A stretch of 64,000 bases of DNA from Alphaproteobacteria bacterium (GCA_021775955.1 JAJFGU010000004.1:370180-434179); one strand, 5' to 3'. Numbered from the stretch's first letter, positions 18,865 to 27,342 are shown. Made by a program: numbers and translations. Notes: generated by a model not told the origin, from the sequence alone.

Positions 18865-18990
18865 GTCATCCCGTTGGCGAGGCCTCTTCGCCTCGCTTAA
18901 ACGAACGGGATCCATATGTCAGCAGCAAAGCTGCTGTCTTTTCTGGATACCCGCCGTATAAGCCTGCCTATGGCAGGCCGCGGGTATGAC
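18865..18990. repeat. GTCAT-bounded palindromic element 2
   Basis: A composite of three hairpins: GCGAGG...CCTCGC, AGCAGC-AAA-GCTGCT, and a compound stem TACCCGC...GCGGGTA enclosing GCCTGCC-TAT-GGCAGGC. It is bounded by GTCATCCCG on the left and GGGTATGAC on the right. It lies in the 186-base spacer ahead of ftsE. Confidence 0.75.
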
Positions 18991-19035
18991 AGGAGAGTGC
19001 ATTAAAAAATAACTTTAAAATAACAGGATAACACT

Positions 19036-19734
19036 TTGATTAAATTTGAAAATGTAGGATTACGCTACGGCATCGGGCCGGAGGTTCTGGGTGATATTAA
19101 TTTCACGCTTGATCCCGGCTCGTTCCATTTTCTCACCGGGCCCAGCGGCGCGGGTAAAACCTCGCTGATGAGCCTGATTTATCTGGGCCGCAGACCAACA
19201 CGCGGGCTGGTCACCATGTTCGGCCAAAATATTAGCGATCTCGACCGGCGTAAACTGGTACCGATCCGCCAGCGCATCGGCGTGGTGTTCCAGGATTTCC
19301 GCCTGCTGCCGCATTTATCGGCCTTTGACAATGTCGCCCTCCCTTTGCGGATTCTGGGCCGCCCGGAAAAGGAAATCGACAACAATGTGAACGAGCTGCT
19401 CGACTGGGTCGGGCTGGGCGATAAAACCAACGTCCTGCCGCCGACCATGTCCGGAGGAGAGCAGCAGCGTATTGCCATCGCCAGAGCCGTGATCGCCCGC
19501 CCGCGCTTGTTGCTAGCGGATGAGCCGACCGGAAATCTGGATGATGAGATCGGCTTTCGCCTGATGCATTTATTCGACCAGCTCAATCGCATGGGCACGA
19601 CGATTGTGATTGCCACCCACAATCAGGCGATCATAGATAAGCTCGGCCATCCGTGCCTGGTACTCGATAGCGGCCACCTGCACGTCGATGAGCCAAAAAA
19701 CTGGATTCAAAAAAAGATTGAAGGTGTTTTTTAG
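19036..19734 (+). CDS. ftsE: Cell division ATP-binding protein FtsE
   Basis: ATPase of the FtsEX complex, which couples cytoplasmic ATP hydrolysis to periplasmic cell-wall hydrolases at the septum. The 232-residue protein has Walker A GPSGAGKTSL (about 36-45), the Q-loop VVFQDFRLLPHLSAFDNVALP, the ABC signature MSGGEQQRIAIARA and Walker B LLLADEPTGNLDDE. It starts at a TTG codon with AGGA upstream. It directly precedes ftsX, with which it must assemble. Confidence 0.97.
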   Translation: MIKFENVGLRYGIGPEVLGDINFTLDPGSFHFLTGPSGAGKTSLMSLIYLGRRPTRGLVTMFGQNISDLDRRKLVPIRQRIGVVFQDFRLLPHLSAFDNVALPLRILGRPEKEIDNNVNELLDWVGLGDKTNVLPPTMSGGEQQRIAIARAVIARPRLLLADEPTGNLDDEIGFRLMHLFDQLNRMGTTIVIATHNQAIIDKLGHPCLVLDSGHLHVDEPKNWIQKKIEGVF

Positions 19735-19735
19735 T

Positions 19736-20671
19736 ATGTTCACCAAAAAAGACAGAAAACTAGGCGTCGCAGAAGGAAAAAGACAATATGACCTGCCGCT
19801 GAACAAGGCGGAAGGCTCGGGATTCCTGATTCTTCTGATATCGTTGATGACTTTTCTGGCGGTGATCGCGCTGGCTGCGTCTTTTGTGCTTGGCGCTATG
19901 ACCCAGCGCTGGACCTCTGGCCTTGAAAACCGCCTGACGGTTGAAATCCCGGCGGAAAACGAAGAAGGCGTGATTTTACCGAATGAAGACGTCAAAACCC
20001 TTACAGCCGATATTGCCGCCGCCCTATCCAAACACCCGGCGGTTAAAAACACTGAAATCCTGGGCGAAGAAGAGATTCAGGAGCTGGTTTCCCCCTGGCT
20101 CGGCGATGATATGGTCTTGAAAGACATTCCCCTGCCCGGCCTGATTTCGGTGCAGCTCCATATCACCAACCCGGATACGCTTAAGGTTCTGGAAAACAAG
20201 GTGAAGGATATCACCCCCACTGCCCGGCTCGACACCCATCAGACCTGGCTGAATGATTTGTTGCGCTTTACCGGCGCGATGCAATTCGCCGCCGCCATGA
20301 TTACCCTGATTATCGGCGTCACCACAGTCACCGCCGTGGCCGGGGCCATCCGCTCGCGCATGGCCGAGCACCGCGCGGAAGTAGAGCTTTTACACCTCAT
20401 GGGTGCCAAGGACGATTACATCACCGAGCAATTCCAGCGCCATGCGCTTCTCCTGACCCTGAAGGGCAGCACTCTCGGCGTTTTAGCCGGCGCGCTGGTC
20501 ATGACCTTTATCAGCCTGATATCGGGCGACACCGCCGCCGCGCTGGTGCCGGATTTCAAGCTGAATGCTTTGCATATGATCACGCTTTTCCTGCTGCCGG
20601 TCATTGCCTGCGCGATTTCCGCCTTCACCGCCCGTCATACGGTCTTGCACGTACTGGCCGATATGCCGTAA
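19736..20671 (+). CDS. ftsX: Cell division protein FtsX
   Basis: Membrane partner of FtsE. Topology fits the family: a cytoplasmic start, one transmembrane helix (about 35-55), a periplasmic loop of roughly 100 residues containing EIQELVSPWLGDD, and three C-terminal helices. I prefer the ATG at 19736, one base after the ftsE stop and preceded by GAAGGTG; an in-frame ATG at 19688 would overlap ftsE by 47 bases and lacks a ribosome site. The cytoplasmic turn RSRMAEHRAEVELLHLMGAKDDYI is the conserved FtsX segment that touches FtsE. Confidence 0.94.
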   Translation: MFTKKDRKLGVAEGKRQYDLPLNKAEGSGFLILLISLMTFLAVIALAASFVLGAMTQRWTSGLENRLTVEIPAENEEGVILPNEDVKTLTADIAAALSKHPAVKNTEILGEEEIQELVSPWLGDDMVLKDIPLPGLISVQLHITNPDTLKVLENKVKDITPTARLDTHQTWLNDLLRFTGAMQFAAAMITLIIGVTTVTAVAGAIRSRMAEHRAEVELLHLMGAKDDYITEQFQRHALLLTLKGSTLGVLAGALVMTFISLISGDTAAALVPDFKLNALHMITLFLLPVIACAISAFTARHTVLHVLADMP

Positions 20672-20683
20672 AACAACGGATAC

Positions 20684-21301
20684 ATGCAGGACGCAAAAAA
20701 AATAGTAAGTATTACGCTTATCCCGGCCGTTTTTCTCTGGCTGGTCGGCTACGTGGCGTTTTCCGTCTCCTCCCTCTCGACAACGCCGGAGCGTAAAAGC
20801 GAGACCACAGATGCAATTATCGTTGCCACCGGCGGCAATCACCGTATCAAGACCGGTCTGGAGTTATTTGCCGGGGGGCGTGCCTCGCATTTGTTTATTT
20901 CCGGGGTGAACCCGAACACAACCAAGAGGAGCATCATGAAGCTCTGGAAAGGCGATACGGCTTTGCCGCCCTGTTGCATCACATTGGGCCGCGAAGCCAA
21001 AACCACGCGTCAAAACGCAAAAGAAGCGCGGCAATGGGTGGCAGAAAATGATTATACCTCGGTGCGTCTTGTGACCTCGGGCTATCACATGGGCCGGGCA
21101 GCAATGGAGTTTCGCCATGCCATGCCGGGCATCGATATTATCAGGCACCCTGTCCCTTATAAAGATTACGGCCCCGGCGAGAGAAGATACTGGGCGATTG
21201 CCTTTAGCGAATATAACAAGAGCCTTCTGCGCGGGCTAATCCTGTTTCTTGCGCCGAAAAAGAAAATGCCGGAAGAAAAACCGGGCAAGGAGCGTGAATG
21301 A
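20684..21301 (+). CDS. YdcF/SanA family (DUF218) membrane-anchored protein
   Basis: A 205-residue protein with one N-terminal transmembrane helix (about 8-30) and a DUF218 domain. Family motifs seen are AIIVATGGNHRIKTGLELF, SHLFISG, LGREAKTTRQNAKEA and LVTSGYHMGRAAMEFRH. DUF218 members such as ElyC and SanA affect envelope integrity and peptidoglycan or lipid-carrier metabolism, but the biochemistry is unsettled. It lies 12 bases after ftsX and overlaps the acyltransferase gene by four bases, a cell-envelope operon seen in many alphaproteobacteria. Confidence 0.9.
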   Translation: MQDAKKIVSITLIPAVFLWLVGYVAFSVSSLSTTPERKSETTDAIIVATGGNHRIKTGLELFAGGRASHLFISGVNPNTTKRSIMKLWKGDTALPPCCITLGREAKTTRQNAKEARQWVAENDYTSVRLVTSGYHMGRAAMEFRHAMPGIDIIRHPVPYKDYGPGERRYWAIAFSEYNKSLLRGLILFLAPKKKMPEEKPGKERE

Positions 21302-22755
21302 GCAAACACATTATTCGCTCGAGTTTATTCAATATCAGTTTTCTGGTTGCCAGCGCCATCAGTTGTGTCATTTATATCCCGACACTTTTTTTACCCCGTA
21401 AAATATACCTCAATACCGTTCGTGCCTATCTCCACACCATCGCTTTTCTTGAACGCAATATTATGGGGATCAGCTATGAAATACGCGGGCAGCACCACCT
21501 TCCCAAAAGCGGTCCGTTTTTGATTGCCGCCAAACATCAATCGTTATTTGAAACCTTCAAGCTGCATCTGATTTTTGACGACCCGGCGATTATCCTCAAA
21601 AAAGAGCTTTTGCAAATTCCGCTCTGGGGCTGGTTCCTGAAGAAAGCCGATGTTATTGCCATTGATCGCTCCACACCGGAGCGGGCTTTAAGATCCATCG
21701 AGCAAGGCGCATTACATGTTAAAAACCAGGGGCGACCCATTGTTATTTTTCCGCAAGGCACCCGCGTCCAGCCCAGTGAAACGCCCAAAGACAAACCCTA
21801 CAAGGCCGGGATCGCCCGTGTTCAGGCCGCCGCCGATTTACCAGTGATCCCGATGGCCCTGAACAGCGGCGTATTTTGGCCCAAACGCAGCTGGCTTAAA
21901 AAACCGGGCGTGGTTATTTTTGAATTTATGGAACCGGTGCCGCCGGGAAAAATGGAGAGAAAAGAACTCATGGAATATATCGAAAAACGCCTCGAAGAAA
22001 AATCAAATAAACTGGCGAAAGAAGTGGAAAGCAGTCCGCCAAAAAGACCGGCGGGGTTGATTCTCGCTTTGGCCTTCCTGGTCATCTTCGGGCTCTACAG
22101 CGTTTTGTGGACCATAGTCTCTGCAGGAGCCAGAAACAGTTATGTTGATTTCGTTCAGGACATACAGGAAAAGGGGAGTTCAGTTATGCCACCACGCGTT
22201 TCCGGCTATCCCGGCCCGATCCGGCTCCACGTGGCGGAAGAACATATCCAAAGCGCCGAAGGCACATTAAAAGTGACAGGCCTCAAAGCCAAGGGCTGGC
22301 CGCTGCCGTTTTTACCCATAAACATCACGGCGCAAGAAATAGAAGTGACTAGCTTTAAATGGAGAGAAAACCTGCGCTTCGACAATTTGCAGGCCAAAGT
22401 CACCTCACGCGGCGATATCCTGAAAATCCATGACAGCGCCCTGCGCCGGGAAGACTTCAAAGGCGGCGTCACCGGCACGATTGATTTCGGCCAGCAACCT
22501 TACCCGAAATTTGACCTGATCGTATCCCTAACCAATCATGAAAGGCTGCTCGAATATATGGGGCGGGCCAAGATCATTAAATCCGAAGCCGCCGTACTGA
22601 TGAGCTTTGGCTTAAGTGCATTTAAAGAGAATGGCATCGTAACGGTGCCTATCGTCCAGAAAGACCGGACGCTTTATGCGGGCCCTCTACCGGTGGCGTC
22701 CCTTCCTGAACCACCCCCCCAGGAGCGCGATAATCTGCCTGGCCAAGGTCAATGA
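21298..22755 (+). CDS. PlsC-like acyltransferase fused to a DUF2125 domain
   Basis: A 485-residue protein with two parts. Residues 1-245 are a 1-acyl-glycerol-3-phosphate acyltransferase domain: an N-terminal membrane helix, a catalytic HX4E variant (KHQSLFETF, where most family members have HX4D), the FPQGTR substrate motif and the proline-rich VIPMALNSG. A second transmembrane helix (PAGLILALAFLVIFGLYSVLW, about 250-270) leads into a periplasmic domain (about 275-475) matching DUF2125, ending with LYAGPLPVASLPEPPP. DUF2125 is normally a separate gene. The junction contains no stop or frameshift. The 3' end overlaps tyrA on the other strand by 107 bases. Confidence 0.88.
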   Translation: MSKHIIRSSLFNISFLVASAISCVIYIPTLFLPRKIYLNTVRAYLHTIAFLERNIMGISYEIRGQHHLPKSGPFLIAAKHQSLFETFKLHLIFDDPAIILKKELLQIPLWGWFLKKADVIAIDRSTPERALRSIEQGALHVKNQGRPIVIFPQGTRVQPSETPKDKPYKAGIARVQAAADLPVIPMALNSGVFWPKRSWLKKPGVVIFEFMEPVPPGKMERKELMEYIEKRLEEKSNKLAKEVESSPPKRPAGLILALAFLVIFGLYSVLWTIVSAGARNSYVDFVQDIQEKGSSVMPPRVSGYPGPIRLHVAEEHIQSAEGTLKVTGLKAKGWPLPFLPINITAQEIEVTSFKWRENLRFDNLQAKVTSRGDILKIHDSALRREDFKGGVTGTIDFGQQPYPKFDLIVSLTNHERLLEYMGRAKIIKSEAAVLMSFGLSAFKENGIVTVPIVQKDRTLYAGPLPVASLPEPPPQERDNLPGQGQ

Positions 22756-23605
22756 TTTGCCGCCTTATTTCACGGGTTTCCGCAAAAGTCTTATAAAGAT
22801 AATCCCCGTCACCGCGCCGGATCGCCTTTTGCATGGTGCTTAAATCCTCGCTAAAGCGCTGCAGGATTTCCAGCACCGCCACGCGGTTATGCAGAAACAC
22901 ATCGCGCCACATGGTCGGATCAGATGCCGCAATACGGGTAAAATCCCGAAATCCCCCGGCTGAAAATTTGAGCACCTCCGATTTTACATCGTCTTCCAGA
23001 TCGGTCGCTGTACCAACAATGGTATAGGCAATCAAATGCGGCAAATGCGAGGTAATACCAAGCACCAGATCATGATGTTCGGCATCCATAATTTCAATCT
23101 TCGCACCGGCAGCTTCCCACAGAGCTGTTATCTTTTCGACGGCCTTCACATTGGTTTCAGGCAGCGGCGTTAAAATGCACCAACGATCGCGAAACAATTT
23201 GGCAAACCCCGCTTCCGGTCCCGAGTTTTCTGTTCCGGCAATCGGATGCGCCGGCACCATATCCACCGATTTCGGCAGATAAGGCTTTAAAGAGTCAATA
23301 ACATCCTGCTTCACCGAGCCGACATCGGTAACGATACAGCTGGCCTTTAAAAATGGGCCGATGGATTTGGCGACATCTTTCATGGCACCCACTGGCATGG
23401 CCAAAATGACCAAATCGGTTTCTTTCACGCAATCAACCGGATGCCTGATAGCCTCATCGGCGATACCAAGCTCCATGACCTTGTCACAAACGGATTGCTC
23501 CTTATCGACAGCGACCAGCTTTTTCGCCAGACCCTGTTGCTTTATCACCCGGGCCAGCGATGAGCCGATTAAGCCCATACCAATAATGGTTATATGTTCG
23601 AACAT
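22649..23605 (-). CDS. tyrA: Prephenate/arogenate dehydrogenase family protein
   Basis: NAD(P)-dependent dehydrogenase of tyrosine synthesis. The 318-residue protein opens with the dinucleotide loop IIGMGLIGSSLARVI and has the family segments VTDVGSVKQDVID, VPAHPIAGTENSGPEAG with the catalytic His, and ITSHLPHLIAYTIVG. The helical C-terminal domain is complete by about residue 285. The last 30 or so residues (QADYRAPGGVVQEGTPPVEG...) are encoded antisense to the 3' end of the PlsC-DUF2125 gene and look like a tail. The chorismate mutase gene lies just upstream, eight bases away. Confidence 0.93.
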   Translation of the reverse strand: MFEHITIIGMGLIGSSLARVIKQQGLAKKLVAVDKEQSVCDKVMELGIADEAIRHPVDCVKETDLVILAMPVGAMKDVAKSIGPFLKASCIVTDVGSVKQDVIDSLKPYLPKSVDMVPAHPIAGTENSGPEAGFAKLFRDRWCILTPLPETNVKAVEKITALWEAAGAKIEIMDAEHHDLVLGITSHLPHLIAYTIVGTATDLEDDVKSEVLKFSAGGFRDFTRIAASDPTMWRDVFLHNRVAVLEILQRFSEDLSTMQKAIRRGDGDYLYKTFAETREIRRQIIDLGQADYRAPGGVVQEGTPPVEGPHKASGLSGR

Positions 23606-23613
23606 GTTAAACC

Positions 23614-24540
23614 CTAAGCTCTCTTTTTCTTCTTATCCTGTTTTTTGGGAGCAACAGGCAGCTCATTGTGTTTATCTTTGCGTTTAAAATTCTTAAATAT
23701 CGGCAAAGCCGGATAACCACCCAGAGAAAAGCAACGATGGCACCCGCCTTCAAATCTTTCCTGGATGTCTTTCAGCCTTGTGTCATCGCCATCAACAAAA
23801 GCTGCAACTTCAACCAGGTGCAGGCTGGGAACATCCTGCCCGGCATCGCTCTTGCTATGAAGACTGACAGGCTCCAATCCCAGGCTGGTCAAAACATCAA
23901 CAATACGACCGCGACTAATATCCGGCGCCAGCTCTAAGGCGATAAAGCTGTAATCATCACCGGACTCTTTAAAATCTATCTTTGAAACCACGAGCGCCTT
24001 GTCATGCGTCCCGATAGTCTCGCCCTCATAACACCCATAGGGCAGCGCACAGACAACCCGCATCGGTTCATCCTGATTAAGCATATACACCCACCACGGA
24101 TTTTCATCCCTGTCATCGGGCCACGGCAACACAGCAAAAGACGCATCACCCTCACGCACAGAACCAACAGCAGCCAGAGCGCTGGATGTTTTCTTCATCG
24201 GCAACACGCTGCCAAAATAAACCCGCGCCATATCCCAGTAGGGGGAATCGCCGCCGTCATCCGTGACAGCAACATTCAGGCCCGTCTGCAGCAAAGACAC
24301 AGCGCCGACAAGCTCGCGCCAGATGCCGACCACCGCCGCTTCGGGTAATGGCCCCTGATGACGGCTCAGCAAACGTCGGATCATTCTGGCTTCGCGCGCG
24401 GGCTGGACGACCGGCATGTCGTTTTTACGCTTTTCAGCCGCCACACCGGCGACAAGAGACGCCCGCTCCATGAGTAAATCATGAACCTGATCATCGATGG
24501 CATCGATCTTCTGCCGTATTTCTTCCAGCTTTTTTGACAT
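23614..24540 (-). CDS. Chorismate mutase with a degenerate prephenate dehydratase-like C-terminus
   Basis: Residues 1-95 are an AroQ chorismate mutase (LEEIRQKIDAIDDQVHDLLMERASL, KRKNDMPVVQPARE, RLLSRHQGPLPEAAVVGIWRELVGA), which rearranges chorismate to prephenate. The remaining 200 residues follow a prephenate dehydratase plus ACT layout: SPYWDMARVYFG, an FAVLPWPDD strand, an ACT-like helix ISRGRIVDVLTSLGLEP and a terminal LGGYPALP. The dehydratase TRF motif is missing, so dehydratase activity is doubtful. A Lys-rich tail ends the protein. In many relatives hisC lies between this gene and tyrA; here they are adjacent. Confidence 0.88.
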   Translation of the reverse strand: MSKKLEEIRQKIDAIDDQVHDLLMERASLVAGVAAEKRKNDMPVVQPAREARMIRRLLSRHQGPLPEAAVVGIWRELVGAVSLLQTGLNVAVTDDGGDSPYWDMARVYFGSVLPMKKTSSALAAVGSVREGDASFAVLPWPDDRDENPWWVYMLNQDEPMRVVCALPYGCYEGETIGTHDKALVVSKIDFKESGDDYSFIALELAPDISRGRIVDVLTSLGLEPVSLHSKSDAGQDVPSLHLVEVAAFVDGDDTRLKDIQERFEGGCHRCFSLGGYPALPIFKNFKRKDKHNELPVAPKKQDKKKKRA

Positions 24541-24603
24541 GGTCCCGTCTTATTACAGGGATAACGGCCAGAAATCAAAGGGGAAAAGGCTAGGGTCCAA
24601 ACC

Positions 24604-25341
24604 CTACCCCACCGGCTTGGGAACCAGGATCCCACGCCCGCGCACATAAACACGCGAGCCCGAGCCCTTATCCACCCCGGCGTAAAGCTGCTTGCTGGCT
24701 TCAATCATATGCACCCCGGCACCAAAGGGAAGGTAGCTGCCGATTTGCTCGAACAGCCCGGCGGATTTTAAAACAAGCGAATATCTGACCGGCGGCATGA
24801 ACAGCGCCTCTTCCGTACGCTCATGCACGAACATATTATCCTTGAGGTAATGATTGATCTGCGCCGCTGTGTAAGGCGTGCCCTGACCAAAAGGCGACCA
24901 GTCGGCATGAGCCCAAAAGCCGGTGCGGTTGGGCACAATCACCAGCAAGCGTCCATTGGACTTGAGAACACGCCAGATTTCCGCCAGACAGGGCTGCAAA
25001 AATTCAGAAAACTCGAGATGGTGAATCATCAAAACCCGATCGATCGAAGCAGTTTCAACCGGCAATTCCGATTCCTCACTGAGGGCGGTCAGGTTCTTTT
25101 CCTCATCCTTACCGCCTTGTGGCCAGTGATGGGCACCCTGCCCGGCCATGGACAGGGCAAAGACGCGCTCGGATTTCTCCATAAAACCGCGCAAATATGG
25201 CACGGCATAGCCGCACCCAAGCACCCGCAAACCGCTGGCATCCGGCCAGAACTCACGAATACGCCCTTGCAGGACCCGGCGCACGATGCGTCCCGGTTTG
25301 CCGTTATAAAAGGACTTCAAATCATAAACGGAGCTGTACAT
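24604..25341 (-). CDS. Class I SAM-dependent methyltransferase
   Basis: A 245-residue methyltransferase-like protein. The motif I region is LRVLGCGYAVPYLRGF, an atypical but recognisable GxGxGxP loop, followed by the post-II acidic ASIDRVLMIHHLEFSEFLQPCLAEIWRVLKSNGRLLVIVPN, characteristic of Methyltransf_11. A C-terminal insertion (FGQGTPYTAAQINHYLKDN... to VYVRGRGILVPKP) is shared by an alphaproteobacterial subgroup found beside chorismate mutase genes. The substrate is unknown. No membrane segment is present. Confidence 0.85.
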   Translation of the reverse strand: MYSSVYDLKSFYNGKPGRIVRRVLQGRIREFWPDASGLRVLGCGYAVPYLRGFMEKSERVFALSMAGQGAHHWPQGGKDEEKNLTALSEESELPVETASIDRVLMIHHLEFSEFLQPCLAEIWRVLKSNGRLLVIVPNRTGFWAHADWSPFGQGTPYTAAQINHYLKDNMFVHERTEEALFMPPVRYSLVLKSAGLFEQIGSYLPFGAGVHMIEASKQLYAGVDKGSGSRVYVRGRGILVPKPVG

Positions 25342-25350
25342 AAGGGGAGT

Positions 25351-25812
25351 TTAGAGCAAATCCCTGATTTGTGAAACCAGCGGTATATCAGCTTCGGGCA
25401 TCGGATAGTCATGCATATCGTTTGGCCTAACCCATTTCAACGCCTGATGCTCCTTCGCCGTAATATCACCCTTCCAGAAACGGCAAACAAAAAGCGGCAT
25501 CAACAGGTGAAAATCATCATAGCTATGCGAGGCAAAGGCAATCGGCGTAAAGCAGCTTTCGCGAGTTTCAATGCCCAGCTCTTCTTCCAGCTCGCGCACA
25601 AGCGCAAATTCGGGGGTTTCGCCATCCTTGACCTTACCGCCGGGAAATTCCCAAAGACCTGCCAGTGATTTTCCTTCCGGCCTTTGCGCCAGCAGAACGC
25701 GACCATCTGCATCCACCAGCGCCGCCGCCGTCACAAGAAGAATCGGCAGACCCGGCGGCGTTTCATTGCGCGGCTGCTCATGCGCTTCAGCACAACTCAT
25801 TTTCTTGTCCAT
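25351..25812 (-). CDS. mutT: MutT-like Nudix hydrolase (8-oxo-dGTP diphosphatase)
   Basis: Removes oxidised guanine nucleotides from the pool by hydrolysing 8-oxo-dGTP. The Nudix box GGKVKDGETPEFALVRELEEEL matches GX5EX7REUXEEXGU. The C-terminal HEQALKW-like segment (AKEHQALKWVRPNDMHDYPMPEADIPLV) is typical of MutT. The frame can be opened at a GTG at 25848, but that codon lies inside the terminator hairpin of the preceding gene, so I start at the ATG 25812 (MDKKMSCAEAHE), with GAGG directly upstream. A second ATG at 25800 is also possible. Confidence 0.9.
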   Translation of the reverse strand: MDKKMSCAEAHEQPRNETPPGLPILLVTAAALVDADGRVLLAQRPEGKSLAGLWEFPGGKVKDGETPEFALVRELEEELGIETRESCFTPIAFASHSYDDFHLLMPLFVCRFWKGDITAKEHQALKWVRPNDMHDYPMPEADIPLVSQIRDLL

Positions 25813-25823
25813 AACCTCTTTTC

Positions 25824-25859
25824 CAAAACAAAAGCCGTAAGCTTTCACCCACGGCTTTT
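25824..25859 (-). terminator. Rho-independent terminator of the parvulin gene
   Basis: Perfect nine-base stem AAAAGCCGT / ACGGCTTTT (25830-25838 with 25851-25859). On the minus strand it is followed by TTTTGTTTT. It lies 25 bases after the stop of the peptidyl-prolyl isomerase gene and directly before mutT. Confidence 0.85.
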
Positions 25860-25883
25860 TGTATTGATCTAATAATAAAACGC

Positions 25884-26891
25884 TTACTGAGCGGCTTCCG
25901 CTGGCGCATCACCACCGGCGGCAGGCTCAATCGCAGCGCCATTAATGTCAAAGCGCTCGATTTCTGCTTGCTCACGCCATTCTTGAATAACTTCATTCAA
26001 GACCACGCGGCGCAGTTCTGATTCTAAAAACGGCTTGGCAGTTTCAAAATCAGCGGGCGGACGCTTGCGGGCTTCATCAATCTTAATCACATGAAAACCA
26101 AACTCAGTCTTGACCGGAGTTTTGCTGTATTCACCCGGCTGCAATGCAAAAGCGGCCTCGACAAATTCAGGAACAAGGTTGTCGTTCTTAGCAAAAAACC
26201 CAAGCTCACCACCATTCTTACCCGTAGGGTCAGTCGAATGTTCCGCGGCAAGTGTTTCAAACGCACCGCCATCATTGAGCTGGGAAACGATGTCTTTTGC
26301 TTTTTTCTCAGTCTCAACAAGAATATGACGTGCCTTCACTTCATCTATTTCAGGAAAAGTTTTTACATACTGCTCATAGGTCGTTTTCACGCGCTCTTCC
26401 GTCAGCTTCTTCTCAACTTCTTTGTTAATAAAGACAGCGCGGACAATTTGCTCTTTGGCTGCATCCAGACGTTTTTTAACCTCGGGGTCATTGTCGAGAT
26501 TAACTTTCTTGGATTTGGCCTCCACAATGCGGGCCGTAATCACCTGCTCCTGCGCCAGAGGGAAAAGCTGCTGCACGGGCTGTTTGCGCGTTTCCTGTGG
26601 CAGTTGCTGAATAAAACTAAAGACATCGCCGCGGGTAATCTCCTGACTGTCGACTTTGGCGACAACCGGATTACCAGGCTGCACGGCCTGTGCATTTACC
26701 TGTGCGGCTTGCGCCTGACCACTGGCCGGTTGTGCACTGGCAGCCATCTGTTGCTGCTCGGAGCCTTTGTTTTTGTTCAGCATCTGACCTGACAAATAAG
26801 CCAGACCTCCGACAGCCGCGACAACCAGAACTACGAGGACTATAACAATTGCGTTACCGGAGTCTTTATGAAAAGCGTTTTGCTTGGACAT
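25884..26891 (-). CDS. Membrane-anchored parvulin-type peptidyl-prolyl isomerase
   Basis: A 335-residue protein with an N-terminal transmembrane anchor (about 14-36), a low-complexity Gln/Ala linker, an N-terminal SurA-like helical region, and a parvulin (Rotamase) domain about 195-295: VKARHILVETEKKAKDIV, the GGELGFF loop, and FGFHVIKIDEARKRPPADF. The tail ends Ala-rich. It should assist folding of exported proteins in the periplasm, like PrsA or SurA. The start at 26891 (MSKQNAFHKDSG) is chosen over an ATG at 26969 because it places the anchor at the N-terminus and has AGG upstream. It diverges from secA across structured element 1. Confidence 0.92.
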   Translation of the reverse strand: MSKQNAFHKDSGNAIVIVLVVLVVAAVGGLAYLSGQMLNKNKGSEQQQMAASAQPASGQAQAAQVNAQAVQPGNPVVAKVDSQEITRGDVFSFIQQLPQETRKQPVQQLFPLAQEQVITARIVEAKSKKVNLDNDPEVKKRLDAAKEQIVRAVFINKEVEKKLTEERVKTTYEQYVKTFPEIDEVKARHILVETEKKAKDIVSQLNDGGAFETLAAEHSTDPTGKNGGELGFFAKNDNLVPEFVEAAFALQPGEYSKTPVKTEFGFHVIKIDEARKRPPADFETAKPFLESELRRVVLNEVIQEWREQAEIERFDINGAAIEPAAGGDAPAEAAQ

Positions 26892-26984
26892 TGTATACCT
26901 AATTCCTAATATGTTAAGTGAGTGTTTCCAATAGTGGCAAAGCCTAAACAATAGGAAACGGCTTTTCAACAGATATTATCAATC

Positions 26985-27258
26985 AGGGTCAGAGCCCATT
27001 AATTTCATAAGACACTGTTGACCATGAATAGCATAGATACAAGGAAAGCAAGTAAGAGCGGGGCCTACCCCCCGGTAAGCTTGCTTGACACTGTAGATAT
27101 GCTATTCATGGTCAACCCTTTACGGGCGCGGAAAATTTTTGTATCTGAACCCTTAAACCGCTTGACCTTAGCTATGGTTAGGGCCGTGCGCGGTTCTCAG
27201 GTCCATCTATCAAAAATTTTCTAGCGCAGAGTTTATGAAATTAATGGGTTCTGACCCT
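26985..27258 (+). repeat. Structured non-coding element, copy 1 (274 bp)
   Basis: A fully symmetric multi-stem structure. Outer arms 26985-27009 / 27234-27258 pair over 25 bases with one G.T position. A perfect 18-base stem pairs 27018-27035 with 27098-27115. Inside it, 27046-27052 pairs with 27080-27086. A third arm pairs GCGCGGAAAATTTTTG (27126-27141) with 27211-27227 around an AACCGC...GCGGTT hairpin. Core motifs GATACAAGGAAA, TTGAC..TGTAGAT and AAACCGCTTGACC are shared with copy 2 at 52048, while stem sequences differ but remain paired. Mismatches of the G.U type favour a plus-strand RNA. It fills most of the gap between the parvulin gene and secA. Family unknown to me; it could be a structured RNA or a non-autonomous mobile element. 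Confidence 0.8.
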
Positions 27259-27342
27259 CGCTAAGGATACATTGACGTCAGAGCGACAGCAGCTTATATC
27301 AAAACAGCTTAAAACACAGAAACACAGATATAAGGAACGACC

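Noticed and set aside
25812..25848. GTG start for the Nudix gene at 25848
   Set aside because: The codon lies in the terminator hairpin of the preceding gene; the extra residues are hairpin-encoded.
27018..27224. Open frame of 68 codons inside structured element 1
   Set aside because: It follows the stem arms and is not preserved in copy 2; the element looks non-coding.
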